64,000 nt of DNA from Roseibium suaedae (GTDB lineage Bacteria; Pseudomonadota; Alphaproteobacteria; Rhizobiales; Stappiaceae), in assembly GCF_900142725.1 (NCBI RefSeq), contig NZ_FRBW01000001.1:124001-188000 (forward strand), in the 5' to 3' direction. The position numbers were made by a program, and so were the translations under genes. Position 1 is the first letter of the stretch. Each line of letters opens with the position of its first letter. Positions 27,440 through 36,235 of the stretch are shown piece by piece. Under the pieces are notes generated by a model. The model was not told where the DNA came from and made no database searches. It was given only the letters and a program-made list of their open reading frames with translations.

Positions 27440-27904
27440 TCAGCCTTGCGCGGGCCTGGGGGCCGCTTTGCCCGCTGGGGCAGTCTTGCTGCCCGAAGCG
27501 GTTACGGCCTTGACGATGATCATGCCGGTCAGAATGCCGCCAAGCATGATGAAGGGTTCGATCTGGCCATATCCGATGACTGGCAGCAACCCTCCCGGGC
27601 AAAACCCGGCAATGCCCCAGCCGATGCCGAAAATGGCCGCGCCGCCAATCAGCCTTGCGTCGAGCACGGTGCTTGTCGGCAGGGAGAAGCTTGCCGCCAG
27701 GAGCGGCCGCTTCATCTGGAAAACCAGGCGGTAACCGATGAAGGTTACAGCCAGCGCGCCGCCCATGACGAACATCAGGCTCGGGTCCCAGGTTCCGGCA
27801 AGGTCGAAGAAATTGAGCACCTTGGCAGGGTTTCCCATGCCGGAGAGGAGGATGCCGGTACCGAAGATCAGGCCGGCTGCAAATGCACCAAAGGTTTTCA
27901 GCAT
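27440..27904 (-). CDS. YeeE/YedE-type half transporter (PmpB-like, DUF6691)
   Basis: The 154-residue membrane protein has about four hydrophobic segments and carries the conserved cysteine motif GIAGFCPGGLLP. It corresponds to the second half of YeeE/TsuA thiosulfate importers. The C-terminal tail after residue 135 is Ala/Pro/Lys-rich and cytoplasmic-looking. It starts 3 bp after the stop of the companion half gene, suggesting a two-subunit transporter. The substrate is inferred to be thiosulfate or a persulfide-like species. Confidence 0.9.
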   Translation of the reverse strand: MLKTFGAFAAGLIFGTGILLSGMGNPAKVLNFFDLAGTWDPSLMFVMGGALAVTFIGYRLVFQMKRPLLAASFSLPTSTVLDARLIGGAAIFGIGWGIAGFCPGGLLPVIGYGQIEPFIMLGGILTGMIIVKAVTASGSKTAPAGKAAPRPAQG

Positions 27905-27907
27905 GGG

Positions 27908-28336
27908 TCAGGCTCCGATCACGTGGCGGATGACAAAGACCGTGATCAGGGCCGTTGCCATGAAGGTGAGGGTGGCAGCAATGGAGCGCTTGGAAAGACG
28001 GGCTATGCCACAGACGCCATGGCCGCTGGTGCAGCCCGAGCCAAGCGAAGTGCCGATCCCGACGAGGACCCCACCGATGCCGATCATGATGGGAGACACC
28101 GGCACGCTTAGCGCTGGCAGCGTGCCGGCGATCATCAGGACGATCAGCGGTGAACCGAGGAGGCCAAGCACAAAGGCCGCGCGCCAGGCCCAGTCACTCG
28201 AGTTCGGCAAGGCGATCAGTCCGGAGAGAATGCCATTGATGCCGGCAATCCTTCCCAGAAGCCCCATCAGGGCCACTGCAGCAAGGCCAATCAACGCGCC
28301 GCCGGCCAGCGACATCAGGGGCGTGAACTCGGTCAT
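27908..28336 (-). CDS. YeeE/YedE-type half transporter (PmpA-like)
   Basis: The 142-residue membrane protein contains the hallmark GSGCTSGHGVCGIARLSKRS with two conserved cysteines. Four or five hydrophobic segments are visible. It is the first gene of the minus-strand sulfur operon (pmpA-like, pmpB-like, MBL, DUF442, SulP), with very small gaps between genes. I start it at ATG 28336 (MTEFTPLMS); the frame extends 93 bp upstream across the candidate promoter, which is unlikely to be coding. Confidence 0.9.
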   Translation of the reverse strand: MTEFTPLMSLAGGALIGLAAVALMGLLGRIAGINGILSGLIALPNSSDWAWRAAFVLGLLGSPLIVLMIAGTLPALSVPVSPIMIGIGGVLVGIGTSLGSGCTSGHGVCGIARLSKRSIAATLTFMATALITVFVIRHVIGA

Positions 28337-28354
28337 GAAGGTGAGATCCTTAGT

Positions 28355-28396
28355 TTCAATAATATGAATATACTGGATCGTGGGGGGACTCTTCAA
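28355..28396 (-). promoter_or_regulatory. Candidate promoter with overlapping inverted repeat for the sulfur operon
   Basis: Read on the minus strand, TTGAAG (28396-28391) and TATATT (28372-28367) are 18 bp apart and could be -35 and -10 elements. The dyad TTCA-N6-TGAA at 28355-28368 overlaps the downstream edge of the -10, a usual place for a repressor. Homologous Blh operons are controlled by the ArsR-family sulfide sensor BigR, but no such gene is seen nearby, so the regulator is unknown. Confidence 0.4.
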
Positions 28397-28433
28397 GGGG
28401 TTCGCACGAAAATATAGAAAAAATGGCATGCAT

Positions 28434-28466
28434 TGAAAACCGGCCGGAACGCTAAGGTTCCGGCCG
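28434..28466 (-). terminator. Terminator of the DedA-PAP2-LssY gene
   Basis: CGGCCGGAAC (28441-28450) and GTTCCGGCCG (28457-28466) make a perfect 10-bp stem with a 6-nt loop. On the minus strand it is followed by GTTTTC, and it lies 60 bp after the stop of the upstream minus-strand gene. It insulates that gene from the sulfur operon. Confidence 0.75.
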
Positions 28467-28525
28467 ACTGCAAAAAAGAGCTTTGATAACTTTGACCCGG
28501 AGTGGCTGAAGCCAGCCAGGTTGCC

Positions 28526-30673
28526 TTATTGCGGCGCGGGTTGCGCAGGGCGGGAGAACAGGGGCGCAGAGGCATCCGGATCAACTGCCAACACAACACT
28601 GGTGCCGTCGTCACGGGTTCGAACGAGGGCGCCTGGAAGCTTGCGCACCGGGTTGTCCTCAAGCGCGGGGGCCTGGCGGTCTATCTTGGGGCCGGAGAAT
28701 TCGCCCATTGGCCGAAGGATCTCCTCGTGGAGAATGCTGCCCGAATAGAGCGGCAGAACGGTTCCATTGCGCAGAACCTCGGTGTTGCCCGGCCACAGGC
28801 GCAGGATCCAGCGGCTGCCACCGGTGGTCTTGTCATCATCGGAGCGGATCAGGATCAGCGCAGGCTGGCGTCCGTTCTGGGTTCTGGGCAGGGCGGGCAG
28901 CTTGTCCGCGGGAGTTTCGCCGACAATAAAGCCGGTGGCAGAAGAGAGCGTCCATTCCGGCGCGGGCTGCCAGCCGTTGCTTTCCAGCGCCTTGGCAAGG
29001 CCATCAGGTGCCCCGGCATACTGGATGACGAGCGGTTCCTTTGTCTCGCCGCTGAGTTCGATGCGGTGATCGGGAAGGGTGGCCCAGCCGAAGGATTGCC
29101 ATTCGGAGGCCGTCAGCAAGCGGCGGTCGTGGCGCGGCTTGTAGGTTTCCATGGCCGTGGAGAAGTCCCGCGACACATGCCAGCTTCCAAACCCGGCCAG
29201 GATCAGCACGATGAGCCCGGCAAGAGTGAGCCGTCCGACCTTCTCGTTGTGGATGGGGCCGAAGACGAAGCCGAAGGCGGAGACCATTCCCAAGCCGAAG
29301 AGGGTTCCCGCCAGAACGTCCGACATCCAGTGGGCACCGAGATAGACGCGGGAGAAACCGATTGCGATCACGTATGTCGCGGTGATCGTGAAGATGGAGG
29401 CCTTGGCCCAGCGGCTGCGGTCATGGGCGATCAGCACCGCGCAGATGCCGAAGAGGACCGTATTGAGCGTGGCATGGCCGCTCGGGAAACTGAAGGCATC
29501 CGCCCCGGTATAGAGATCCATTGGCCGGGAGCGCTCAAGCAGGCTTTTGAACAGCGGCACGAACAGGGCCGTGCCGCCGATGGCGATCAGGAAGCCAACG
29601 GCCCGGCGCCAGGCCTTGCGCAGGAACAGGTAAGCGGTCACGGTCAGTGCCACGACGGCAACGACAATGCCGTCGCCAAGCATGGTGATCGTCGTCATCA
29701 GCTGGTCACCGATTGGCGACCGCAGATCCGTGAACATGTTCAAGATTGCGACGTCAGCCCGCACCATCGGTTCGCCGGGCGCGATCTCGCCCATGAACCA
29801 GAAGAACAGCGGCATGGTGATCAGGAGCACCACGGCGGACACGAGCATGCCCGTTGAGCGGGGATGTTGCGGATCGAAGGTTTCCGCAATCCAGCGCGAG
29901 ACCCGGTCGGGGCGCCGGGCGAACCAGTTGACCACCGCGGAGTGCGCATTGGGAAAGAGCGGCATGATGATCAGGATCATCCAGCGTCCCAGCATCACGA
30001 TGACGAAGGCGATGACGAGGAGACCGCCAAGCACGACAGCCAGGCGTCCGCTGACCTCGCCAATGGCAGAAAGCGCTGTTCCGGCGATGATGCCGGGGCC
30101 GAGATGGGCCGCTGTCCAGGCAAAGGCAGAGGTGATGTTGATCACCGTGAAGCGGGTCGCGTTCATTCCCACCATGCCCGCGATGCCCGGCACGACCGAT
30201 TTCACACCCGGAACAAAGCGGCCGATGAAGACGCTCTTGCCACCGTGGATCTTGAAGAATTCCTCGCCCTTGTCGACCAGCTGGGTGTAGCGGGACAGGG
30301 GCCAGATCTTCCGGACCTTGTCCTTGTAGAAATGCCCGAACCAGTAGGACACCGCATCGCCAGCCGTTGCCCCGAGAGTGGTCCAGATGAAGATCTCGAC
30401 ACCATTCAGCTTGCCTAGACCGATCAGCGTTCCGGCGCCGACCAGCACGACAGTACTGGGCACCACCAGACCGATGATGAAAAGCGCCTCGCCCATGGCG
30501 GCCGCAAAACAGATGGCCCCTGCGAGCGCGGGGTTGTCGCCGATGAAATTGACTAAATATTCAAATAGGGCGGTCAATGGGCTGGCGCTCGGTCTTTGGC
30601 TTGTCCTGGGGTCACCCAACGGCTCCGTCGGGTCACTTTCGTGGGCTTGATATAGGCACCTGGCCGGTGTCAC
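28526..30673 (-). CDS. Three-domain DedA/VTT - PAP2 phosphatase - LssY_C fusion membrane protein
   Basis: The 715-residue protein fuses three modules. The first (about 35-235) is DedA/VTT with FIGRFVPGVKSVVPGIAGM and GDAVSYWFGH. The second (about 275-490) is a PAP2 acid phosphatase with KSLLERSRP (C1), FSFPSGHAT (C2) and SRVYLGAHWMSDV (C3). The third (about 520-690) is a soluble LssY C-terminal-like domain. DedA proteins flip undecaprenyl phosphate or other lipids and PAP2 enzymes dephosphorylate lipid pyrophosphates, so one polypeptide could couple both steps; that is inference. The annotated start is GTG 30673 with no clear ribosome site; a TTG at 30577 just before the first domain is an alternative. 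Confidence 0.88.
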   Translation of the reverse strand: MTPARCLYQAHESDPTEPLGDPRTSQRPSASPLTALFEYLVNFIGDNPALAGAICFAAAMGEALFIIGLVVPSTVVLVGAGTLIGLGKLNGVEIFIWTTLGATAGDAVSYWFGHFYKDKVRKIWPLSRYTQLVDKGEEFFKIHGGKSVFIGRFVPGVKSVVPGIAGMVGMNATRFTVINITSAFAWTAAHLGPGIIAGTALSAIGEVSGRLAVVLGGLLVIAFVIVMLGRWMILIIMPLFPNAHSAVVNWFARRPDRVSRWIAETFDPQHPRSTGMLVSAVVLLITMPLFFWFMGEIAPGEPMVRADVAILNMFTDLRSPIGDQLMTTITMLGDGIVVAVVALTVTAYLFLRKAWRRAVGFLIAIGGTALFVPLFKSLLERSRPMDLYTGADAFSFPSGHATLNTVLFGICAVLIAHDRSRWAKASIFTITATYVIAIGFSRVYLGAHWMSDVLAGTLFGLGMVSAFGFVFGPIHNEKVGRLTLAGLIVLILAGFGSWHVSRDFSTAMETYKPRHDRRLLTASEWQSFGWATLPDHRIELSGETKEPLVIQYAGAPDGLAKALESNGWQPAPEWTLSSATGFIVGETPADKLPALPRTQNGRQPALILIRSDDDKTTGGSRWILRLWPGNTEVLRNGTVLPLYSGSILHEEILRPMGEFSGPKIDRQAPALEDNPVRKLPGALVRTRDDGTSVVLAVDPDASAPLFSRPAQPAPQ

Positions 30674-30850
30674 AACAAGTCACCTGAGTGGCAAAAGTGG
30701 CCGGTGTGGAGCGCAAGTGCGGCGTCACCGCCGTTCGCCTCGTCTCCGGCGTGTTTGCGGGCAATTGACAATTCTTCGTTGTTGGCGGGAAATCGTTCAC
30801 TTGGTGTGCCGGACAAGATCGCCGGTCAGGCGTGTGATGGAGAGACATGA

Positions 30851-32317
30851 ATGTTTGATTCGGCGAAGCTTCCGCAGGACATGGACAAGAAGTCCTTTCA
30901 CGATCTTGAGCCGCAACTTCGCGAAGCGCTGCTCTCTGCCCAGCTGGAAGCAGTCGAAAAGAAAGCCTTCTCGATCATGATCCTCGTTGATGGCCTGGAT
31001 GGTGCGGGAAAAGGGGAGGCAGTAGCCCGTCTCTACGACTGGATGGATGCTCGGCACCTGACCTGCAACGCCTATGGCGATCCCATGGACGAAGCACGCA
31101 TGCGCCCGCCGCTCTGGCGCTATTGGCGTGATCTGCCTGCCAAGGGAGAGACGGCAATTGTCTTTGGCAGCTGGTACCAGCAGGCCCTGCGCGACCGGAT
31201 CTACGACAAGATCGATGACGCCGAGTTCAATCATCAGATGGCCCGTATCCGCCGCTTCGAGGAGATGCTGGCCAACGAAGGCGTGCTTCTGCTCAAGTTC
31301 TGGTTCCTTTTGCCGAAGGAAGACCAGGAAAAGCGGCTCAAGCAGATCAAGAAGAAGAATGCTGCGCGTCACGTTCTGGCGGACTGGGCGACGCTGAAGA
31401 ACCATGCCAAGGCCACGGACGTCGGCGAGCAGATCATTCTGGAGACCAGCAAGGGCCACGCGCCCTGGTTCGTCATTCCGTCCCAGAATTCCGACTACCG
31501 CGATGCAGCCATTGGCCAGACTCTTGCAGATTCCATCCGCTTGAAGCTGGAGGATGGCCAGCATCAGGCGGTATCCGCGCCCGCGGTCGTCAGCGGACTT
31601 CCTCACCGCACTGCCGTGGACGCGATCGACCTGACAGCCTCCGTCTCCAAGAGCGACTACGAGGAAGAGCGCGAGAAGCTGCAGCAGCGTCTGTCCGACC
31701 TGTCCGATACCAAGGATTTTGCCAAGAAGGGCATGATCCTCGTGTTTCAGGGCAATGATGCGGCGGGCAAGGGCGGGGCCATCCGCCGGGTGATCCGTCC
31801 GCTTGATCCGCGCATCTACCGGGTCCATCCGATTTCCGCTCCAAGCGACGAGGAAAAGGCCAGGCCCTACCTCTGGCGCTTCTGGCGCAGGATGCCGGCG
31901 CGCGGGCATATCGCGATCTTTGACCGGTCCTGGTACGAGCGGGTTTTGGTCGAGCGAGTGGAAGGCTATGCCAGCCACGATGACTGGCTGAGAGCCTATA
32001 ACGAGATCAACGATTTCGAGGCCGAGCTGACCAAGTTCGGGTATGTGGTCTGCAAGTTCTGGCTGGCGATCAGTGCTGAAGAGCAGCTCCGGCGGTTCAA
32101 GGCACGCGAGGAAACCGTCTACAAGCAGCACAAGATCACGGATGACGATTGGCGCAACCGGTTGAAATGGGACGATTATGCCGTCGCAGCAGGGGACATG
32201 ATCGACCGCACCTCGACCCACTATGCGCCCTGGACCCTGGTTTCTGCGGAAAACAAGCGGCATGCGCGGCTGACCGTGCTTCGGACCATTTGCGAGAAGG
32301 TCGAGGAAGCCCTCTGA
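30851..32317 (+). CDS. pap: Polyphosphate:AMP phosphotransferase (tandem-domain PPK2)
   Basis: The 488-residue protein contains two PPK2 domains in tandem. The N-terminal one (about 15-240) has Walker A GLDGAGKGE, and the C-terminal one (about 275-485) has GNDAAGKGG plus the fully typical RSWYERVLVERVEG and lid-region residues. Such class II proteins use polyphosphate to phosphorylate AMP to ADP. In known members the C-terminal domain is the better conserved catalytic one, as here. It is divergent from the DedA-PAP2 gene. A perfect TTGACA lies at 30765-30770, but no good -10 follows. Confidence 0.92.
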   Translation: MFDSAKLPQDMDKKSFHDLEPQLREALLSAQLEAVEKKAFSIMILVDGLDGAGKGEAVARLYDWMDARHLTCNAYGDPMDEARMRPPLWRYWRDLPAKGETAIVFGSWYQQALRDRIYDKIDDAEFNHQMARIRRFEEMLANEGVLLLKFWFLLPKEDQEKRLKQIKKKNAARHVLADWATLKNHAKATDVGEQIILETSKGHAPWFVIPSQNSDYRDAAIGQTLADSIRLKLEDGQHQAVSAPAVVSGLPHRTAVDAIDLTASVSKSDYEEEREKLQQRLSDLSDTKDFAKKGMILVFQGNDAAGKGGAIRRVIRPLDPRIYRVHPISAPSDEEKARPYLWRFWRRMPARGHIAIFDRSWYERVLVERVEGYASHDDWLRAYNEINDFEAELTKFGYVVCKFWLAISAEEQLRRFKAREETVYKQHKITDDDWRNRLKWDDYAVAAGDMIDRTSTHYAPWTLVSAENKRHARLTVLRTICEKVEEAL

Positions 32318-32595
32318 ATTCCGAAGGGAGCTGGCTGCTCTCTCTTTGGCTGCCCGATGACTGTCTGATGCCTTCCCGCGCTGGGCCGGGCAGCTATGCA
32401 TTGGCCAGATTCTGCTGGTAATCCGCAAGCAACTCCGTCATATTCCGCCGCCATTGGGACCTGTTGGCCCCAGTGGTCTCCGTCATCCTTTGCTGACCGA
32501 CATCTCGGCTCTGGCCAAGGCGGGGATCCTGCCGGGTATTCCGGCACTTAAAATCATGGGCGGCTCCGGCAGCCCGCATTCTGAAAGGACACACG
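32318..32595 (+). promoter_or_regulatory. Leader region of rpsO
   Basis: This 278-bp stretch holds no gene that I can support. Near rpsO it has a hairpin TGCCGG (32530-32535)/CCGGCA (32541-32546) and a second GC-rich complementarity, GGGC..GCCC, at about 32558-32575, just before the AAAGGA ribosome site. Autogenous control by S15 through leader RNA folds is known in several bacterial groups; here it is only suggested by position. Confidence 0.3.
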
Positions 32596-32865
32596 ATGTC
32601 GATTACTGCTGAACGTAAGGCTGAGCTCATCAAGGAATACGCGACCAAGGAAGGCGACACCGGTTCTCCGGAAGTCCAGGTTGCGATCCTGACCGAGCGG
32701 ATCAACAACCTGACTGGCCACTTCAAGTCCCACGGCAAGGACAACCACTCCCGCCGCGGCCTTCTGAAGATGGTTGCTTCCCGTCGTTCCCTGCTCGACT
32801 ACGTCAAGGGCAAGAACGAAGAGCGCTACCAGTCTCTGATCCAGCGCCTCGGCATCCGCCGCTAA
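32596..32865 (+). CDS. rpsO: 30S ribosomal protein S15
   Basis: S15 is an 89-residue protein that binds 16S rRNA helices 20-22 and nucleates the platform of the 30S subunit. The sequence carries the S15 signature from [20 protein letters not shown] to [20 protein letters not shown], and ends in [12 protein letters not shown]. It keeps the usual rpsO-pnp order, although truB is 10 kb upstream. Confidence 0.98.
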   Translation: MSITAERKAELIKEYATKEGDTGSPEVQVAILTERINNLTGHFKSHGKDNHSRRGLLKMVASRRSLLDYVKGKNEERYQSLIQRLGIRR

Positions 32866-32878
32866 CGGCAGAACCAAA

Positions 32879-32912
32879 CAAACGCGGTGGGTGGATTTGC
32901 CCGCCGCGTTTG
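32879..32912 (+). terminator. Hairpin terminator-like element after rpsO
   Basis: CAAACGCGGTGGG (32879-32891) pairs with CCCGCCGCGTTTG (32900-32912) over 13 bp with one G-T pair. The tail is only weakly T-rich (CTTATA). It likely limits read-through into pnp. Confidence 0.7.
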
Positions 32913-33002
32913 CTTATAGGAAGTCAAGTGACGGTCATGGGGCAGGATTGCCAGCCGCTCTTTCGCTTGAGAGCAGCTCGTCGTCTTGCCCGTGGCTTGT
33001 CA

Positions 33003-33073
33003 TATCGGTAACCGGCCCATACGGGGCCGACCGATAATTGTCCCGCAGTCCAACAGGAAACCGTTCTGAACGG
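33003..33073 (+). promoter_or_regulatory. pnp leader with stacked hairpins
   Basis: TATCGGT (33003-33009) pairs with ACCGATA (33030-33036), and, after a 3-nt bulge, CGGCCC (33013-33018) pairs with GGGCCG (33024-33029). This gives a 13-bp stem with a 5-nt loop. A smaller hairpin, CCGTT-CTG-AACGG, follows at 33061-33073. In E. coli a pnp leader stem is cut by RNase III and PNPase represses its own synthesis. The same logic is possible here but untested. Confidence 0.5.
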
Positions 33074-33104
33074 GGACCGGAACTGGGGGACGAAGCTGTA
33101 AGGA

Positions 33105-35237
33105 ATGACGATGTTTAATGTTCATCGCGTTGAAGTCGAGTGGGGCGGCCGCCCGCTCGTGCTGGAAACGGGCAAGGTGGCCCGTCAGGCTGATGGCGCC
33201 GTGATGGCGTCCTACGGGGAAACCAAGGTTCTGGCGACCGTCGTGTCTGCCAAGGCTCCGAAGCCGGGCCAGGATTTCTTCCCGCTGACCGTGAATTACC
33301 AGGAAAAGGCTTTCGCAGCCGGCAAGATCCCGGGTGGCTACTTCAAGCGTGAAGGCCGTCCGAGCGAGCACGAAACCCTGACCTCGCGTCTGATCGACCG
33401 TCCGATCCGCCCGCTGTTTGCCGATGGCTACAAGAACGACACCCAGGTGGTGATCACCGTTCTGTCCCACGACATGGAAAACGCTCCGGACATCCTCGCC
33501 ATGGTTGCCTCCTCGGCTGCCCTGACCCTGTCCGGCGTTCCGTTCATGGGCCCGATCGGCGGCGCACGCGTTGGCTTCATCAACGGCGAATACGTCCTGA
33601 ACCCGCTCGTCGACGACATGTCCGAATCCTCTCTGGATCTGGTTGTTGCCGGTACCGCTGATGCGGTTCTGATGGTTGAGTCCGAAGCAAAGGAACTCGA
33701 CGAAGACACCATGCTCGGCGCCGTGATGTTCGGCCATCGTGGTTTCCAGCCGGTGATCGATGCGATCATCAAGCTGGCTGAAACCGCTGCCAAGGAACCG
33801 CGCGAGCTGAACGTTCCGGATCACTCCGCTCTGTTCGAGCAGATCAAGGGCATTGCTGCCGACGATCTGAAGGCTGCCTACAAGATCACCGCAAAGACCG
33901 AGCGCAAGAACGCAGTCGACGCGGCCAAGGCCAAGGTTGTCGAAGCAGTCATCACCAACGCTGGTGACGCTGCTCCGGAAGGCACCGTTGTTGGCGAGCT
34001 GTTCAAGAAGCTCGAAGCCGAGATCGTTCGCGGCGCTATCATCGAGACCAGCACCCGTATCGACGGCCGTGACCTGTCCACCGTCCGCCCGATCGTGTCG
34101 GAAGTCGGCATCCTGCCGCGCGCGCACGGCTCTTCCCTGTTCACCCGTGGTGAAACCCAGGGTCTCGTTGTTGCCACCCTCGGCACCGGCGAAGACGAGC
34201 AGTTCGTTGATGCGCTGGAAGGCACCTACAAGTCCCATTTCATGCTGCACTACAACTTCCCGCCCTACTCGGTCGGTGAAACGGGCCGCATGGGCTCCCC
34301 GGGACGCCGCGAAATCGGTCACGGCAAGCTTGCATGGCGCGCCATCAACCCGATGCTGCCGGCCAAGCACGACTTCCCGTATACCCTGCGCGTTGTCTCC
34401 GAAATCACCGAATCCAACGGTTCGTCCTCCATGGCGACCGTTTGCGGCACCTCCCTGTCCCTGATGGATGCAGGCGTTCCGCTGAAGGCTCCGGTGGCTG
34501 GTATCGCCATGGGCCTGATCAAGGAAGGCGACAAGTTCGCAGTCCTGTCCGACATCCTGGGTGATGAAGATCACCTCGGCGACATGGACTTCAAGGTGGC
34601 TGGTTCCGAAAACGGCATCACCGCGCTGCAGATGGACATCAAGATCGACGGTATCACCGAAGAGATCATGAAGGTCGCTCTGGGTCAGGCCAAGGACGGC
34701 CGTATCCACATCCTCGGTGAAATGGCCAAGGCGATCACCACGGCTCGTTCCGAGCTTGGCGAACACGCTCCGCGTATCGAAGTGATGAAGATCCCGGTCG
34801 ACAAGATCCGTGAAGTCATCGGTTCCGGCGGCAAGGTCATCCGCGAAATCGTGGAAAAGACCGGCGCCAAGGTGAACATCGAGGACGACGGCACCGTCAA
34901 GATCGCGTCTTCCGACGGCAAGGCCATCAAGGCCGCTGTGAACTGGATCAACTCCATCGCAGCCGAGCCGGAAGTTGGCATGATCTACGAAGGTACGGTC
35001 GTGAAGTGCGTTGATTTCGGCGCCTTCGTGAACTTCTTCGGTGCCAAGGACGGTCTGGTCCACATCTCCCAGCTCGCTCCCAAGAAGGTTGCCAAGGTGA
35101 CCGACGTCATCAAGGAAGGCGACAAGGTCTGGGTCAAGCTCATGGGCTTCGACGAGCGCGGCAAGGTCCGCCTGTCCATGAAGGTCGTTGACCAGGAGAC
35201 CGGCAAGGAAATCGAGAAGGAAAAGGAAGAAGACTGA
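33105..35237 (+). CDS. pnp: Polyribonucleotide nucleotidyltransferase (PNPase)
   Basis: PNPase is the trimeric phosphorolytic 3'-5' exoribonuclease of mRNA decay. The 710-residue protein has two RNase PH domains (about 10-230 and 310-550), an intervening helical domain, a KH domain (about 555-615, [21 protein letters not shown]) and an S1 domain (about 625-695). The last residues are Lys/Glu-rich. ATG 33105 follows AAGGA; an ATG two codons later (33111) is possible. Confidence 0.98.
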   Translation: MTMFNVHRVEVEWGGRPLVLETGKVARQADGAVMASYGETKVLATVVSAKAPKPGQDFFPLTVNYQEKAFAAGKIPGGYFKREGRPSEHETLTSRLIDRPIRPLFADGYKNDTQVVITVLSHDMENAPDILAMVASSAALTLSGVPFMGPIGGARVGFINGEYVLNPLVDDMSESSLDLVVAGTADAVLMVESEAKELDEDTMLGAVMFGHRGFQPVIDAIIKLAETAAKEPRELNVPDHSALFEQIKGIAADDLKAAYKITAKTERKNAVDAAKAKVVEAVITNAGDAAPEGTVVGELFKKLEAEIVRGAIIETSTRIDGRDLSTVRPIVSEVGILPRAHGSSLFTRGETQGLVVATLGTGEDEQFVDALEGTYKSHFMLHYNFPPYSVGETGRMGSPGRREIGHGKLAWRAINPMLPAKHDFPYTLRVVSEITESNGSSSMATVCGTSLSLMDAGVPLKAPVAGIAMGLIKEGDKFAVLSDILGDEDHLGDMDFKVAGSENGITALQMDIKIDGITEEIMKVALGQAKDGRIHILGEMAKAITTARSELGEHAPRIEVMKIPVDKIREVIGSGGKVIREIVEKTGAKVNIEDDGTVKIASSDGKAIKAAVNWINSIAAEPEVGMIYEGTVVKCVDFGAFVNFFGAKDGLVHISQLAPKKVAKVTDVIKEGDKVWVKLMGFDERGKVRLSMKVVDQETGKEIEKEKEED

Positions 35238-35270
35238 GATCTTCTGTCCCGACCGGATGATTGAATAGGA

Positions 35271-35306
35271 AATGGGGCGGTTCGCACGGCGGGCCGCCCC
35301 GTTTTT
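35271..35306 (+). terminator. Rho-independent terminator after pnp
   Basis: GGGGCGG (35274-35280) and CCGCCCC (35294-35300) form the stem, extended by A-T pairs, and TTTTT follows at 35302-35306. It closes the rpsO-pnp unit. Confidence 0.85.
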
Positions 35307-35397
35307 ATGTTGGTTGCGGTCTGCATTCGAATTGGTTCATTTGCCAAGGCTGGTGAAGCTGCTATACCCCGGATGCAGACTGGAACGAGGAATACCG

Positions 35398-36210
35398 ATG
35401 AGCGAAATGCGCCTTGTCGTCGTGGGAGCAGCAGGCCGGATGGGCCGGGCACTTGTCCGGGCCGTGACCGAATCCTCTGGTGCCCGCGTGAGTGCGGCAA
35501 TCGAACGGGAAGGTTCCGAATTCCTGGGCAAAGATGCCGGTGAACTCGCCGGATGCGGCGAGCTGGGCGTTCCGGTCACTTCCGACGCCCTGACCGCCTT
35601 TGCGGCAGCCGATGGTGTTCTGGACTTTACAGCGCCCAAGGCAAGTCTCTGGTTTGCGGAACTCGCAGCACAGGCCCGCATTGTCCATGTCATCGGCACG
35701 ACCGGTTGGGCGCAGGGCGAGGATGAACCGCTTCTTGCTGCCGCCCGCCACGCCCGTATCGTCAAGTCCGGCAATATGAGCCTTGGCGTCAATCTTCTGG
35801 CCGCGCTGGTCAAGCAGGCGGCGAAGGCTCTTGATGCGGACTTCGATATCGAAGTGCTCGAGATGCACCACAAGCACAAGGTTGACGCTCCATCTGGCAC
35901 CGCCCTGATGTTGGGAGAGGCCGCAGCCAAGGGGCGCGGCATTTCCCTTGAAGAGCATTCTGTTCGCGCGCGCGATGGCATCACCGGTGCCCGCACGCAA
36001 GGTGACATCGGCTTTGCCACCCTGCGCGGCGGGTCCGTGATCGGTGAGCATTCCGTGATCTTTGCCAGCGACAGCGAACGGCTGACGCTGTCCCACCATG
36101 CCGAAGACCGGCAGCTCTTTGCCAAGGGGGCGGTCAAGGCCGCGCTCTGGGCCTTCGAGAAGAAGCCCGGTTTCTATTCAATGGCCGATGTCCTCGGCCT
36201 CAGTGATTGA
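35398..36210 (+). CDS. dapB: 4-hydroxy-tetrahydrodipicolinate reductase
   Basis: DapB reduces the dihydrodipicolinate-level intermediate with NAD(P)H in the lysine and meso-diaminopimelate pathway. The 270-residue protein begins [17 protein letters not shown] (nucleotide-binding GxxGxMG) and has the substrate-site motif [16 protein letters not shown] start it at ATG 35398 with AACGAGGA upstream. A longer open frame upstream runs through the pnp terminator and is not coding. gpmA follows after 25 bp. Confidence 0.96.
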   Translation: MSEMRLVVVGAAGRMGRALVRAVTESSGARVSAAIEREGSEFLGKDAGELAGCGELGVPVTSDALTAFAAADGVLDFTAPKASLWFAELAAQARIVHVIGTTGWAQGEDEPLLAAARHARIVKSGNMSLGVNLLAALVKQAAKALDADFDIEVLEMHHKHKVDAPSGTALMLGEAAAKGRGISLEEHSVRARDGITGARTQGDIGFATLRGGSVIGEHSVIFASDSERLTLSHHAEDRQLFAKGAVKAALWAFEKKPGFYSMADVLGLSD

Positions 36211-36235
36211 CCTCCCATCGTCAAGGAGTACGACC

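Noticed and set aside
28337..28429. N-terminal extension of the PmpA-like protein
   Set aside because: The extension would code through the candidate promoter and dyad. The membrane-protein pattern starts at the ATG at 28336.
33000..35063. A 687-codon minus-strand open frame across pnp
   Set aside because: It mirrors pnp and has a His/Asp/Gly-rich composition typical of antisense frames of GC-rich genes.
35272..35397. Longer N-terminus for DapB
   Set aside because: It would cross the pnp terminator; the Rossmann start [13 protein letters not shown] is at 35398 with its own ribosome site.
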